From Capronia americana (taxonomy: Eukaryota > Ascomycota > Eurotiomycetes > Chaetothyriales > Herpotrichiellaceae), in assembly GCA_016110215.1 (NCBI GenBank), contig JADWQD010000002.1:1364001-1428000 (forward strand): DNA of 64,000 bases, in the 5' to 3' direction. The translations under genes were made by a program, and so were the position numbers. Every line of letters begins with the position of its first letter. Position 1 is the stretch's first letter. Below, one piece after another: positions 8,797-20,346 of this stretch. The notes under the pieces were generated by a model. It did no database searches, was not told the origin of the DNA, and saw nothing but the letters and a program-made list of their open reading frames with translations.

Positions 8797-11178
8797 ATTC
8801 GCTTAAGCTGTGCGTGCTTATTCACCTCTTGTGCTGAAGGAAGAAGGTGATCTGCCAGAATATATATGCAGTTGGGCGACCGCGTTGTCCTCTTATAGCC
8901 GCTCGTTAGCCTGTCTCCATGAAAATCATGGCTGAACACGTGGATCGCAATCCGACCACCTTGTTCCCCAAGGTTACTTCGAGTAAAAGCGGAGGCGGGC
9001 AGATGACTTGAGCATCGTGTGGTGGTAAATCGTAGTAGACCCAATTATGCAGCGAGATGAGTGATTTCTCGAACACTTCTGTAAGCACGAGAGACGGCTC
9101 CCTGAAAAAGTCTGACGTATCAGCGAGGCTCTGGGGCAACTCCCCAATACGGGTGACCTCTCAACTGCCTTTTTCTGTGGCCCACACAGCCATCAGTGAG
9201 CAAGGTACCAGGGGCCGCCAGGGTGAGATGCAGGCACTGAGCTGCCCAACTGGCAATTGTCCAGGCGCAAATGCCCCTCGACCGCTGTACAACTCAAGCA
9301 TCGACATGCTTGCCCGGTATCATGAGAGGCTCTTCGGCGCCTCAGTTTCCGGGAGCATAACGGGCGAAGAGGCAAGGCTAGTTACCCACGGACCTACCGG
9401 AAGGCTCCGGCAGTGTTATGCATAGCGTGCCCTTTAGAGCCAAAAAGGAGGGTGATCACTTGACCGATGACGAGATGTCTGTGCTGGACTGGACCGGATT
9501 TCGAACATTCCAACTTATTCATCTGGGCAGAATTCGTGTTTGCCCCGTGGGGAGACGTTGCGGCGAATACGATGGTCAAGTAAGCTTAGCGACCGAGAAG
9601 GGGAATCGGTCGGGGAGGCCTCAAGTGCCAGAGCTCCTGAAGCCGTAGTTGTTTGCATCCTCTCGACAACGACTCTACAGGCACTTCTATGGCTGCGGGT
9701 ATGGAATTAAAGATTGAGGCACGGTCTGATGGCGTATGGTAGACCAACGAGGCTGGGATCAAGCCTTGCGCCCTAAAGGCGAGAAGTCGGACTTTGTGCG
9801 AGGTGGCGGCCGCCACAGATGATGTCGGCGGCGTTCTCGCTTTTCTCGGTAGGTTTATCCGCCGAGCTAATTCACGTCATGGGATATTCAAACCTCTACT
9901 CGTGCTGAACAGGGAAGTGTGGTGTTGCGATCGTCGACGCCAACCAAGTAAGCACTATCAAGCAAAGCCCAGTCCTGAGAAGTGGTGCCACCTCCATCAC
10001 GAGCTTTTGCGGCCTCGACCCGAATCTTGACATTTAATTCAACCATTTAGCTTATTGAGGTAACGCGTCTGCATCTCAGCAGGCGGACGATGCTTCTTTC
10101 TTCTTCCCTTGACACTTGCCGTACATTAGTAATGCTTGTTTTATTTAATTTCATCACCCTATGGCGTAGACTTCGTACTACTTGTTTGGAAAATGCTCCC
10201 CTAGCCACCTGAAATATCACTCAGGTACAAAGAATCGACATCGGAGTGCCCCGGTCGCAATGTCAGCTCAGCTGTCCCCACGTGGAATGTAACATCAACC
10301 CATATGGACAAATGCACCCGTGCCTGATTACTTGCTGTCGTACTGCTTAGCTGTACATGACCTGGTCTATGCCAGCGCATTTCCTTTGATGCAACGGACG
10401 GCTGTTCAAGACTGTCCTGCCGGCTAAGGGATGCCCTTCAACGGACTGATTCCCGAAGATCTTCACTACTTTGAGTGATATGCTGACATGCTCTGTGAAT
10501 CCTTTCAAAGAACCTCCCCCTTCATTTGTTTAAAAGCAGCTGGTACGCCTTACTCAGACCTCAGGCAACAAATGACGGCGGATCGACCTGAGCACTGAGA
10601 TTTTGGAGCGACTTGAGCCAGGCATGATCGCAGAATGGTTTAAGGAAATTGCCCTGATATATGTCTTCGAACATTCGTCCGAGGAGCGAGGTTAGAATAA
10701 GTCGCTAACAGCAACCACCACAAAGATATCTTACTGCAGAGTAATGAAACGCTGGGTATGGATCTCCTTTTGACCGTCTCTCGACTCCGTTTTGTCACAG
10801 TTTCCCTCTACCCAAGCAGTTCGGGCAACTGGAAATCATCCATAGTGGTCTTTGACAACCCATGTCGGCCAATAAGCTCGAGGCTGGCGTCTTCGAGAAC
10901 GGCCGCTCTGGAACTGAGAAACGTGTGGCAACCACGATCTGAACCTGCTATATGCAAGATCCGGTATTGGACGAGCTAATAGAATAGACGTGGCTCTTCA
11001 TTACTGCTGGCGATGAAAGAGCAGTTCTACCTGTGTACTGTACTGCACCAAGTAACACTGTACTCGTACGTCTATTTGAATGGCACCGGTTTCCTTTCTG
11101 TTCTCTACTGTCAAACCCATTCTTCTGCTTCACACTTCTCGGAACAGTACACATCTCACATGCCACGCGAAGATCCCC
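8797..11178. other. 2.4-kb gap without a convincing gene
   Basis: Beyond the transporter promoter, frames in all six readings are under 125 codons. One minus-strand frame, 9139-8906 (SDFFREPSLVLTEVFEKSL..., no ATG), reads somewhat protein-like and could be a remnant. The stretch 10030-10750 has no frame worth noting. Confidence 0.45.
8859..8868 (-). promoter_or_regulatory. TATA-like box of the hexose transporter
   Basis: An alternating TATATATA tract on the minus strand, 63-72 bp upstream of the ATG at 8796, a usual distance for fungal genes. Confidence 0.5.
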
Positions 11179-12568
11179 CTAGAGTTCTGTCTTCCTAACA
11201 GCATGGTCATCCGAATACCATACCCATTTCTTACAATGCTCACTGATCGGGCACCACGAGTTAGGCGTGCATGCATCATCACCCATACACAAGCGGACCC
11301 TAGCAAGCTGCGCAGCTCCCCTCGACGCGGCAAACAAGTGATCCTTCGACGTTCGCAAGTAGTCCTGAGGTACGATTTTCTCGTTGTCTTTGAACCTATC
11401 TCGGATGATTCGTTGGAAATTGCTAGCCTTGACATGGGCGCCAGAGAGGAGCAGGAGATCAAACATGAGATCGTGGTCGTGCAAGAAGTGTTCAATTGCA
11501 TGCCCCACCCAGTCCCAATCCGTGGTGTTCGCTTTGGTATCTTCATCCGCCCAGAGGAATTTGACGGAGCCCGGCATGTGAGGGAATATACCGTCATCGC
11601 GTATCATTGACCGCAAATTTAGAGAGGATCGATCGAGATGGATGGAGAGTACCGACTGTATGTGTCTGCCTTTGTATTTTTCGCACTCTTCGTCAGGAAC
11701 CTCGGTTACCGGATCCAGCCAGATTCCAAAACAGTTGTCCAGGTTATAGATATTTAAAAGTGAGAGCTGGCTCTGTCTTTGGAAACTGAGGCGGTCGAGT
11801 CCAGCCAATTGGAGAAGTTGTCGAATTGGCCGGGTGAAGGTATCACTGGTGCTATTTTCAAAGTCTGGGATCGCCAGGAATACCAAGTTGTTCGACAGTG
11901 GCACCGATTTATTCGCCTCGGAGAAAAGTGTGCTCATCATCTCCGCGATCGGGATGAGTTCCTCGTAGGTGGCCTGAGGCGAGGTTTCGGTGCGGTACTG
12001 TAGCCGCGCCTGATACCACGATCGTAGCCGTTGTAGGAACGGAGGGGCCCTGCTCGTCTCAGAACTTGGTACTTTATCATTTGGCGCAGACACCTCGACC
12101 AGGTGCGGGTGCATGTACTTACTTATTCTCGAGGTCCAGAAGAGGGGGGTCAACATCAAGATGGTCCCATAGCTTCATGGCTCGAATATATGCTTCGGTT
12201 CCGTGTATCAAAGCAACGTCGGAGATCGTACCATTGGCAAATTGAATGCTTGCAGAGCTGAAACCGATCAGAAAGATTTTCCTTTGCACTTCCTTTGTCT
12301 GATGGTGCGTACCCATAACTAGGTGCTAAAGACATGCCAACACCTGAGAAAAAGCACCTCAGTGTCCTCCCTCTGTGACTTGGAGTGGATGAGGGCACGG
12401 CCCTCCGCAGCACATACCTGGGGCTTCTTGGAGACTAAGCGGACGGCAATCATCACAGACAACTGTGGCGTGAACGCAACTCATAAGAGTAGCCAGGATA
12501 AAGATGATCCATCCATGGCTCGGCGGTGATGGAGGGCTCGACGAAACTATGTTGAGCAGCGGTGACAT
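11179..12568 (-). CDS. Hsp70-like (actin-fold) family protein with N-terminal signal anchor, three exons
   Basis: Spliced from 12568-12418, 12318-12123 and 12064-11179 (introns GTATGT...TAG and GTAAGT...AAG), giving 410 residues in one frame. The N-terminus carries a hydrophobic segment (GWIIFILATLMSC), so it probably enters the ER or is membrane-anchored. Next comes IGFSSASIQFANGTISDVAL, where Hsp70-like proteins have their first phosphate loop, although the usual GxDxGTT is not intact. The middle has VPLSNNLVFLAIPDFE, and near the C-terminus is LFAASRGAAQLARVRL, the conserved end signature of the uncharacterised fungal Hsp70-like ATPase-domain families. With phosphate-loop residues altered, ATP hydrolysis is doubtful. 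Function unknown. The start at 12568 is the first ATG; an internal Met at residue 35 is an alternative. Confidence 0.7.
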
Positions 12569-15500
12569 CACCTAATGTCGGAAATATTACTTTTCCGAAT
12601 TGGATTAGCAGGAACGCTGAAGATATCCTCCTTGAAGCTGAAATTCTCATTGCGGTCAGGTCAGCGAAGGAGTATTTCAATGTGTCCAAAAGACACTAAG
12701 CTACCATCGGGCTAACAAGGCCCTGACGTTCCAGTACCCGCGCGGCTGGCCTAGGAGGGCGGGAGGATGCCATCCTAAACAATTGAGATTGCCGCAAAGC
12801 CTTTGTAGGGCTTTCCTGGGAGAGAAGCGAAGTTCGTGAAATTGATAACGGGTTGGACTTCAGCGGAATGGGACATGTTTGATGATGAAGGACCACGGGA
12901 AGGGTCGAAACGCCCAAAGACAGATCATCCACCGCAGATAGGCGCCGGCCAAAGTTTCCAGCGCTAGCCCGCTGCACCTGCCAAACCTGTACACTCTCTT
13001 GACTCACAAGGCCTCCAAAAGCGACGGCACTGACCGCCAAATTCGGCGGGAAATTTCCCTGCAATCCGCGTTGTGCTGTAGAATGATGGTGAAAGCGATG
13101 ATTCGCGGTACTGGAAGCTGCGCGCACAATCCTTGGCATGTTTGTTGCCTTTGTGTGCAAAATGCTTGGCGCTCACGAGTATTTCCTTCTCGCTCGCCCT
13201 CCATCTTTTCTTGACCTCCTTCATACTTAGTAGGCCACTCTCCTCCACCCCATAATGTTCGGTCAAAGCTAACATGTTTGTAGCCTTGTGGGAGCAACTG
13301 AGCTCAAGCATTCAGCCTGCTATGGCGGTGTCCCTGCATTGCACATCGCGGTGGATGTCGCCATCAAGTGTCCTTCGGGGCTCTTGTCCGCGTATTTTTT
13401 GGCTCTCATCACTTTTTCATCATGGAATCTTGCCTGGTAGCAAGTTCCTGGAGAAGAAGGTAGGTAGCAGTAAATATCAACACGCTCATGATGAGCCCTC
13501 GCAAAAGGACACCGTGGCCTTCTGCATAGGCTGCGGCGCCTGTCAAGGTCGTGGTGAGAGTGAGGCGAGGATGAAGCTTCATGCAACCCGCCCACGCGAA
13601 ATTATCATCGACGTCTGATGAGCACTCTGGCATTCAGTGAGGATGATAGAATTATTGTCACCTTTTTCCACATTGTGCTCGTCGCCCTGCCATCCCCTAG
13701 CCTCGAGATGCGCAGCCCCTCCAGCTCACCCTAATTCTAGCTTCTACCTGACGTATGGCAGATCCAGCTTTGTCGATACCGCTGTAATTGAATGTCCTTC
13801 CCAACCTTGAGGCGCAAGTTGAGCGAGGAGCATCTCGAGCTACGGCTTATCGTCTCTTCACCTATCTGCGACTTAAAGCCTCTGAACGATTCTGCGATAT
13901 GAGTTTGTCCTCAGTTCCTGCTGACTAGCTATCAATGCCGAGCGAATTTGAAGTCCCCCACCAAGACCATCTTGTCCACCTCCAACCTCACACCGTCGAG
14001 CACATTTCATGCAATACAAGAGGAGGACTAAAAGAACAGAGTGGCACTGCCAAGTGGGAGCAAAGAGAACACACCATCAGTTTCGTCAGGAATGTCTTTG
14101 GTCCAGGCGTATCTCAATCGAGTCCGCCGGATCTGACATTGAGACTACAATTTGCAGGCCCATTTGCGGCTGTTGACCCCATCAGGGGCACAACGAGAAG
14201 TATACGCTACGGTACACTCTCGGATTGCAGAAGACAGGCTTGTGTGCTCTAGATATCGTGGAAGTTCCCAGCACGGCATCCCTCCGACACTGGCGGATAC
14301 TGAAAAATCTCTACTCCGCACAAAAGTTCATGAACATTGACTATTTGCCGGTGGATGTGATGCTGACCACTCCGCAGCGCCATACCAGGCGAATGTGCGA
14401 ATATCCACGGTTGTTCGCCGTTCGCGATGCGATATGGCCGATATCGAGGACTTTCCGATGAGCGATGGCTTGGGATGCCTGAGCTGAGACAAGCGAGGTC
14501 AAGCTCTGTTCAGCCAAGTTTCAAACGCAACGCCAAACTCTGTTCACGCGAAAGGTACTCGGTACATTGCAAAAACTTTGATAGTTCGAGCCATGTCAGC
14601 ACCGCTGCGAAAGTTCTCACCTGCATCGATAGTGCCCTCTCGTCTCGCAATGATGCCGTCAACAGAGCGGAGATATCCCACAATCTGTTGTTTGCGGGCT
14701 CGAAGCACGAGACACCATCCCGTTTCAATAATTTCATCTCAAGAGTCAAGGAGGGCTGCCGTCTCCTGTGTCCTCCTTACAGCAGAGAGTTTCATCGGTC
14801 CTGCCACAACCGGATATTACAGCCGCTTTCGTGCTCCGTGCTTCGTTGAGCTCATCCAGCCGAGAGACATGATTCAATCCGCCCAAGCGCCAGGTACTCG
14901 TACTGTGTACTTCCGTGCGGCCCATGCATTGCCAGAGCCCTAAACTTCACCCGTCCCTGACACCAGACCAAAAAAAGGAAGTTCATGTTCCGTGTTCCTG
15001 CGTTCGATGGCGTGGTGCGACGAGCAGGGCAGGGCAGCTTATCGCGCGTTATCCATTATCACAACCGTTGGACCTCGCGTAACCGAGATAAGAGTGCCAT
15101 GGTGCCTTGTCCCGGTTCTTGCGAGAGCTTGCTTGGACTTGCATGAGCGCCATGCGCCCTGGCAGGCACGAGCGCTGGATGATCCGTAAGGCACCACACG
15201 TGCGGCGAGAGAAAGTTACCCCTGACTAGTACCTCGTACTTAACTACGATACTGACTACATGACAGCTACAGGCTACTGTATCGCTATCCCTGCCCTCTT
15301 TTACCGGCATATCTCGTGCGCGCGCTCTATTTGCCACCTCCTGCGTGGATACTAGTAGTTCAGTAAGGTCCGAAACCTACAAGGCAAGGTTAGCTGCGAG
15401 GTTCCCACAATACGAATGGTAGTTCCGCATCCCAAAAGGCCAAGTGTAGACATGGGTTCGCGTTGCCACGTCGCCACGTCGCCGAACACTATCAAGGATC

Positions 15501-16349
15501 CGGAACACCACACCAGATGCAAGATGAAATTCAGGAACAGGGGCCGCACCGCAAGGATACGACAAAGGAATCGAAAATTAGCGTGCTAGTGGTGCTAACT
15601 GTGACTACGAGTACTACAATCAACGCACTCGAACAGGATACATGCACGTGGGGGTTCGTGGTGGATGCGACCGTTAATTAGGCGTTGATCTAAGCACGAA
15701 TAGTGGGTGAATAGTACTCGGTACTCCGTACGTACACAGTAGTAGTACCACAGTCCTCGCGAACAAGAGACTACGAGTAACAAGCACTCGTGCACGAGGG
15801 GAACGATGTGCCCCGTCGGGGGCCGTGATCGGGGATGCTCCTCAGCGCCGCGTGGCGATAGCTTAGTAGTACGTTACTCCGTACTCGCGATGCCTTGCGG
15901 TTGTGGTGCTAATGCTGATCTCCCGCCCGGGTCGGGGTTAACTACGTCCAGCACTTGGGTGGAATTCCGGCCCGCGATGGGGGCGAGGGGAAGTCTCGCA
16001 AAACTCCTGGCGAAGCTTGGTTGAACTGTAGCACGAGGCAAGAACCACGCTCGAGGATCGTAGTTGGCCATCAGTCAAGATACTCGTACACTTGCAGCAG
16101 AAGTTGTCTATCCCCCGTCACGAGTAGCTAGCTGTACAAGACGCCTGGTATCTCTACACTGTACACTCCGTTCCCTCGGCCCTTTCCCATATATTCATGC
16201 CAGCCAGTGAGTCCTATGTAGATGCTCACGCCCAGATCTCGTAGAAAGTACACACATTCGCTCCCAACATATCACGTAGCCAGACACATGCGACATATTC
16301 GCGGCGGAAGAAGCCGCATGTCAGACAGTAAGACAGAATGGCAGGACTT
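12569..16349. other. 3.8-kb region without a well-supported gene
   Basis: Frames are short and conflicting. Candidates that I cannot confirm are a small membrane-protein frame (13633-13409, listed separately), a basic mitochondrial-presequence-like minus frame at 13132-12696, and plus frames at 13935-14252 and 14225-14461. From about 14.5 to 16.2 kb the DNA is dotted with GTACTCGTAC/TACTCCGTAC-type palindromes (for example 14888, 15718 and 15870). Confidence 0.4.
13409..13633 (-). CDS. Possible small single-pass membrane protein
   Basis: A 74-codon frame with ATG at 13633 and one plausible transmembrane helix near the C-terminus (LIMSVLIFTATYLLLQELA) followed by a short basic tail ending MMKK. 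No family is recognised and the frame length is not beyond chance. It is listed only because the ATG, helix and lysine-rich end together look protein-like. It could equally be a chance frame or an exon of something larger. Confidence 0.2.
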   Translation of the reverse strand: MPECSSDVDDNFAWAGCMKLHPRLTLTTTLTGAAAYAEGHGVLLRGLIMSVLIFTATYLLLQELATRQDSMMKK

Positions 16350-17653
16350 CTAGGCGTCCTGGTAGCTGATACTCCACTCCTTTGTTGTCTTGATGATCAT
16401 GGCCTTACTCCCATCACTGCCGTGGCTCCTCCCGCCATCTGACCCAATGCTATCGCTGCGATTTCTCTCGGAACTGAGGTCCTTCTCGGGCCTGCCCGCC
16501 GAGACTTTGTTCACCACGACTCGATTGCTGCTGATTGCCTGTCCGATGCCGTGCCGTTCCGCCGAGTCGTTTATCTGCCCCAGAGTGATACCCTGCCTTG
16601 GCAGGTCGAGACTCTCGCCTCGGATTTCGGATTTCAGAGCTTGACTTCGGATCGCCGAGACAGCCTTGCTTTGAGCCATCTTGCCCATCAGGTAACTGTC
16701 GTTGCCGTACCCGAAGCGTCCATCGCCCTCCTGGATCACTCCCGACAGGTAACCCGCCTGGATGGATTCCATGAAGGGCCGCAAATGGGGCACACAGGCT
16801 GAAAAGACGCTGGAGAAGACTTCCAAGATTGTGGCGATGGTTGGAAGCCAGCTCTCGAACGTCACGTCTGTGCCGCGGTCGAAGAATTTGTGCATTTCGC
16901 TCATGCGCCAAATCGCGCACGCAATGGCCAGGGTCCGGAACGAGAAGGCGAAACAGACAGCAATCTTCTTTTGCAATGCGAGTTGCAGATTGTAGACCAA
17001 CCAGATCGGCAGAACCATGAGCGCGAAGTCCGTAAGAACGTCGATGGCACCCACGGCGTCCCAGAATCCGACCTGGTTGAAGCAGGTGTTTGTAGTGATC
17101 AGATAAGGGTGGGGGAGCGAGCATTGGAACGCGCTGGCGATGACCGAGGTGACGCCCCAGGCCACGGTAAATCCGCCCACGGCCAGCATGGGGATGCGGT
17201 AGGATTTATTCGGTGAAAGAGCGAGCAGCAAAGACAATGTCGAAGACTTGCCCAAGCACAGCGCAACGATGTACAGCATGTTCCACGCGTATCCGGCCTT
17301 TTGGAACTTGTCATATTGGTCGTCGGAGAGGGTCGACAGTTTCGATCCCAGCCCGCCACTGACTTGCTGGTTGAGAGTGAGGGTGAAGGCGATGGAAACG
17401 ATCTTGGACAGCAAAAGTCAATGCGCATATCCTCAACTCGTCGCTTGTCACCGGTGCTTACCATGGCTGCGGATACGATCGAGTCGTTCCATGTCAATCG
17501 CCTCAGTACGACGAGCTTGCTGATCAGGACCGTGATAACGGCCAGACACATCGTTGTCATAGCAATCCATGATATCAGGTTCACCACAGGGCCTTTGTGA
17601 GAGGCGGATATGATCGGGACGCGCGCGAGCAGCAGGTGCCCCGCTGCTGCCAT
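16350..17653 (-). CDS. Rhodopsin-domain (PTH11/SAT4-like) integral membrane protein, two exons
   Basis: Exons 17653-17462 and 17402-16350, joined across a 59-bp GTAAGC...AAG intron, give 414 residues. About seven hydrophobic helices occupy the first 270 residues, with the fungal rhodopsin-domain pattern: LTWNDSIVSAAM near the first loop, FQKAGYAWNMLYIVALCLGK, a conserved CFNQVGFWDAVGAIDVLTDF segment, VLPIWLVYNLQLALQKK, and FESWLPTIATILEVFSSVFSAC before the cytosolic tail. The tail (about 140 residues) is Ser/Gly-rich. Proteins of this type are predicted fungal G-protein-coupled receptors or receptor-like sensors in the plasma membrane. No N-terminal CFEM cysteine cluster is present, so it is the short subtype. 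Ligand unknown. Confidence 0.85.
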
Positions 17654-20346
17654 GATGGTCGTTTGGCCAGCTGACGGGTGATTCGATTTGTTCTTAAGGC
17701 ATGGATAACGTCGGCGTGCGGAATTCCGTCAGTGACAGGTGACAAGTGGTGGTTGGCAGCCGGCGGCGAGACGTGCGACACTTTGACGGCGACAGCAGCG
17801 ACCAAGGACAGAGGGATGGTGCTTTGAAGACGAGAAGCATCGACTTGAGCCGGAACATAGGTCGAGAATCCGGTTAGACCGCTAGATGACCGCGAATGCG
17901 ACATGAAGTGTGATAACCATATGCATTTGCCAGGTTCTTAGACAGGGCGAGACCGGGGTGCGATTGCACCTTCGTGTGGGGTTCCATTCTCAAGCGTTGA
18001 AGGCGGGCTTGACCTGTTTTCGACCCGATAGCACCAGTAAACCAGTACAGATTGGGTGTGGCAGGGGCATACAGCATGCACAATCAGCAACAGCCGGCCT
18101 TCTACAGCGAACACCGAATCTCCACTGTCCTACAGGCTTTGTAGGGGACAACCAACATGCAGGCTTCCACTTAAGCGCATTGTATGGTGGTCTCGGTTAA
18201 GAAAGGCAGGTGCAACATAGGGGTGAGATGGAAGTGAGGAGTGCGAAAGGTCGAGGTCACGACTCCAGGGTGCTTGGGCGCTACTATCACGAACCCACAT
18301 TGTGGGCTTCCTAGGGCAACCTTGTTCAAGTCCTTTAGCGTCTCCGGTGCCGAGCATGGTGTTTGGTTAACGGCGAACCACCCGCGGGTCGATCACCTCT
18401 TGTTCAAATGCTTGTGTTCTCCTGTAGTTTGCCCCATTACTCCGTCTTGTTGCGGATGTCAGCGAAAGCTTGAATCCGACAGCTTCCAAAACATCCCATA
18501 ATCAGATGACCTCCCAATGGTGTCCGGCACGAAAAGCTGACCTGTCACGGACAGTTCGTGAAGCCCAGAACAGGACCTATGATGCTCGAATCACCTGGTC
18601 CTTAATCATTCAAATGGTAGGAGGTTTCTATCTACCTTCCTGTTAGGGTGACGACCAGGGTGTGCATCAGCTTGCGGCCCCGGTCCTTGCGGTTAAAGCC
18701 ACCATCCCTACGAGTTCCCCAGTACTCGTACAGGGCATTTAGCACCTGCCGCCAGGGGCTTATCACCACCAAGCTCGACAAAGCCCCACAAAAGCAACAA
18801 GCTTGTCCGAACTCCAGAGTGGCACCGAAGGCCAGTGCTTGCATCTCACGGGGGGAACTCGTGCTGGCCGCTTATCATGGGCTCTTTGGGCGAGATTGCA
18901 CTTCCGTAATCACACGCAGGTTTACATCCAAGTACGAATATCGAAAGGGAAAGACCTGAGACTTAGAAATATTAGGCGAGAGACAGTTTCAATATGAGTA
19001 TCTCTTGATGCAGTGTTGCTGCAATACGGATCCCTTCGCACCGCGGATGACGGCGGACTGCTGTCGCGAAAACGAAAACCCGATGCTTTTCCTTCATCAG
19101 ACGTGTGAGACTTGCTGAAACGAGCATCAGCGTGGAGGTCGTTATCAACAAGATCCGTCTAACGCATCACCAGGTATCTCTCTGCATGGTCAGCCCTGAT
19201 GAATGGCCGGGCACACACGCTAGGTGTATCAAGCATTCCCCCAGACTTTTCAAGACTTGCTGAGCGAATTTATCGTAAGGCATATGGAGGACCTGTGAGT
19301 AAGTCGCTTAGATGGTGATGCAGAGCATGTGCGCAATATTGAACTTCCAACCAAACCGCACACTTTTAAGATTAAGATCCAGCGTACGGATTGCGCAGTA
19401 ATTGAAGCATGAAACCGTACATCGATTGGTGCTTTTGAAGTTGGAAAGTGAAAAAGCAACGCCGGTGGCCGCGACAAGGAGAGAAATGCCCGTGCCGATC
19501 ATGGCAACAGGATTGGTGACACAACGCCACGATGAGCCTCACTACCACGCTGTGTAATTACCAACTGTTCAGCACTGTGACAGTGGTTGCGGTCGCATGT
19601 GTCGCGGTGCTGGCGACTCCGCTCGCAAGAAGAAAGAAATGAGCCTGCGCTTCGACTTCAATTCTCCAAAACGGTGATAGCGATGGTCTCAACAATCCTT
19701 GCATATCGCTGCAGGAAACTCGAATGGTAAAAAAGCCATCCAAGCCTTTTGGGAAAACCCCACTGTGGTGCTCGTCCGCTATCAACAGCCCTGGTGCATG
19801 CCAGCTGTTAGCCTCCGAGCTAGCCAGAGGCGCCGGAGACTTAGCCTTGTTCTGTTCGCCGCCCTTGAATCCTAGTTGTGTGCTCAGATGATCGTCGCAC
19901 CAGTTGACGCCCCAGGTTGGCATTCTCAACACGAATGCCCCGAGATCCCTCGTTGACGGAAGTCAAGGGGCCGGCTAATCCGCATGGAAGGTGGGAACTC
20001 CTCTGATCGGCAGAGTCTTAGCTTCAACATGGACTGACCTCGCTTCCCTGAGGGCTACTGGGTATTTTCTAGACAGGGCTCCCACCCCGCCTCCAATACA
20101 CGCGGTACTCTAGACCTTTGGCACACCCACGACGCTGCGAGTGCGAAGACTTCCTTTCACTCTCACTGCAGTGGGTTCCAGCGCAAGGGTACAGCAGCGG
20201 TCTCCTTCCTTCGACAAGAGCCAGGTGCTTCGTTGTTCGCTCATTTAACACATCCACTCCTTTGATGTCTTGTGAAGCACGCTGGACTTGATTATACCTT
20301 AAGAGACCGCCCATCTACTTCCCACTGTGGTCGAACAACATTGAAG
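17654..20346. other. 2.7-kb gap without a convincing gene
   Basis: It holds the upstream regions of the receptor-like gene (minus) and the permease (plus). A minus-strand frame with ATG at 19502 begins with a hydrophobic segment (IGTGISLLVAATGVAFSL) and lasts 64 codons, too little to call. No repeat or RNA gene was seen. Confidence 0.4.

Noticed and set aside
12696..13160. Basic, presequence-like minus-strand frame
   Set aside because: Composition hints at a mitochondrial leader, but there is no recognisable mature domain and the length is unremarkable.
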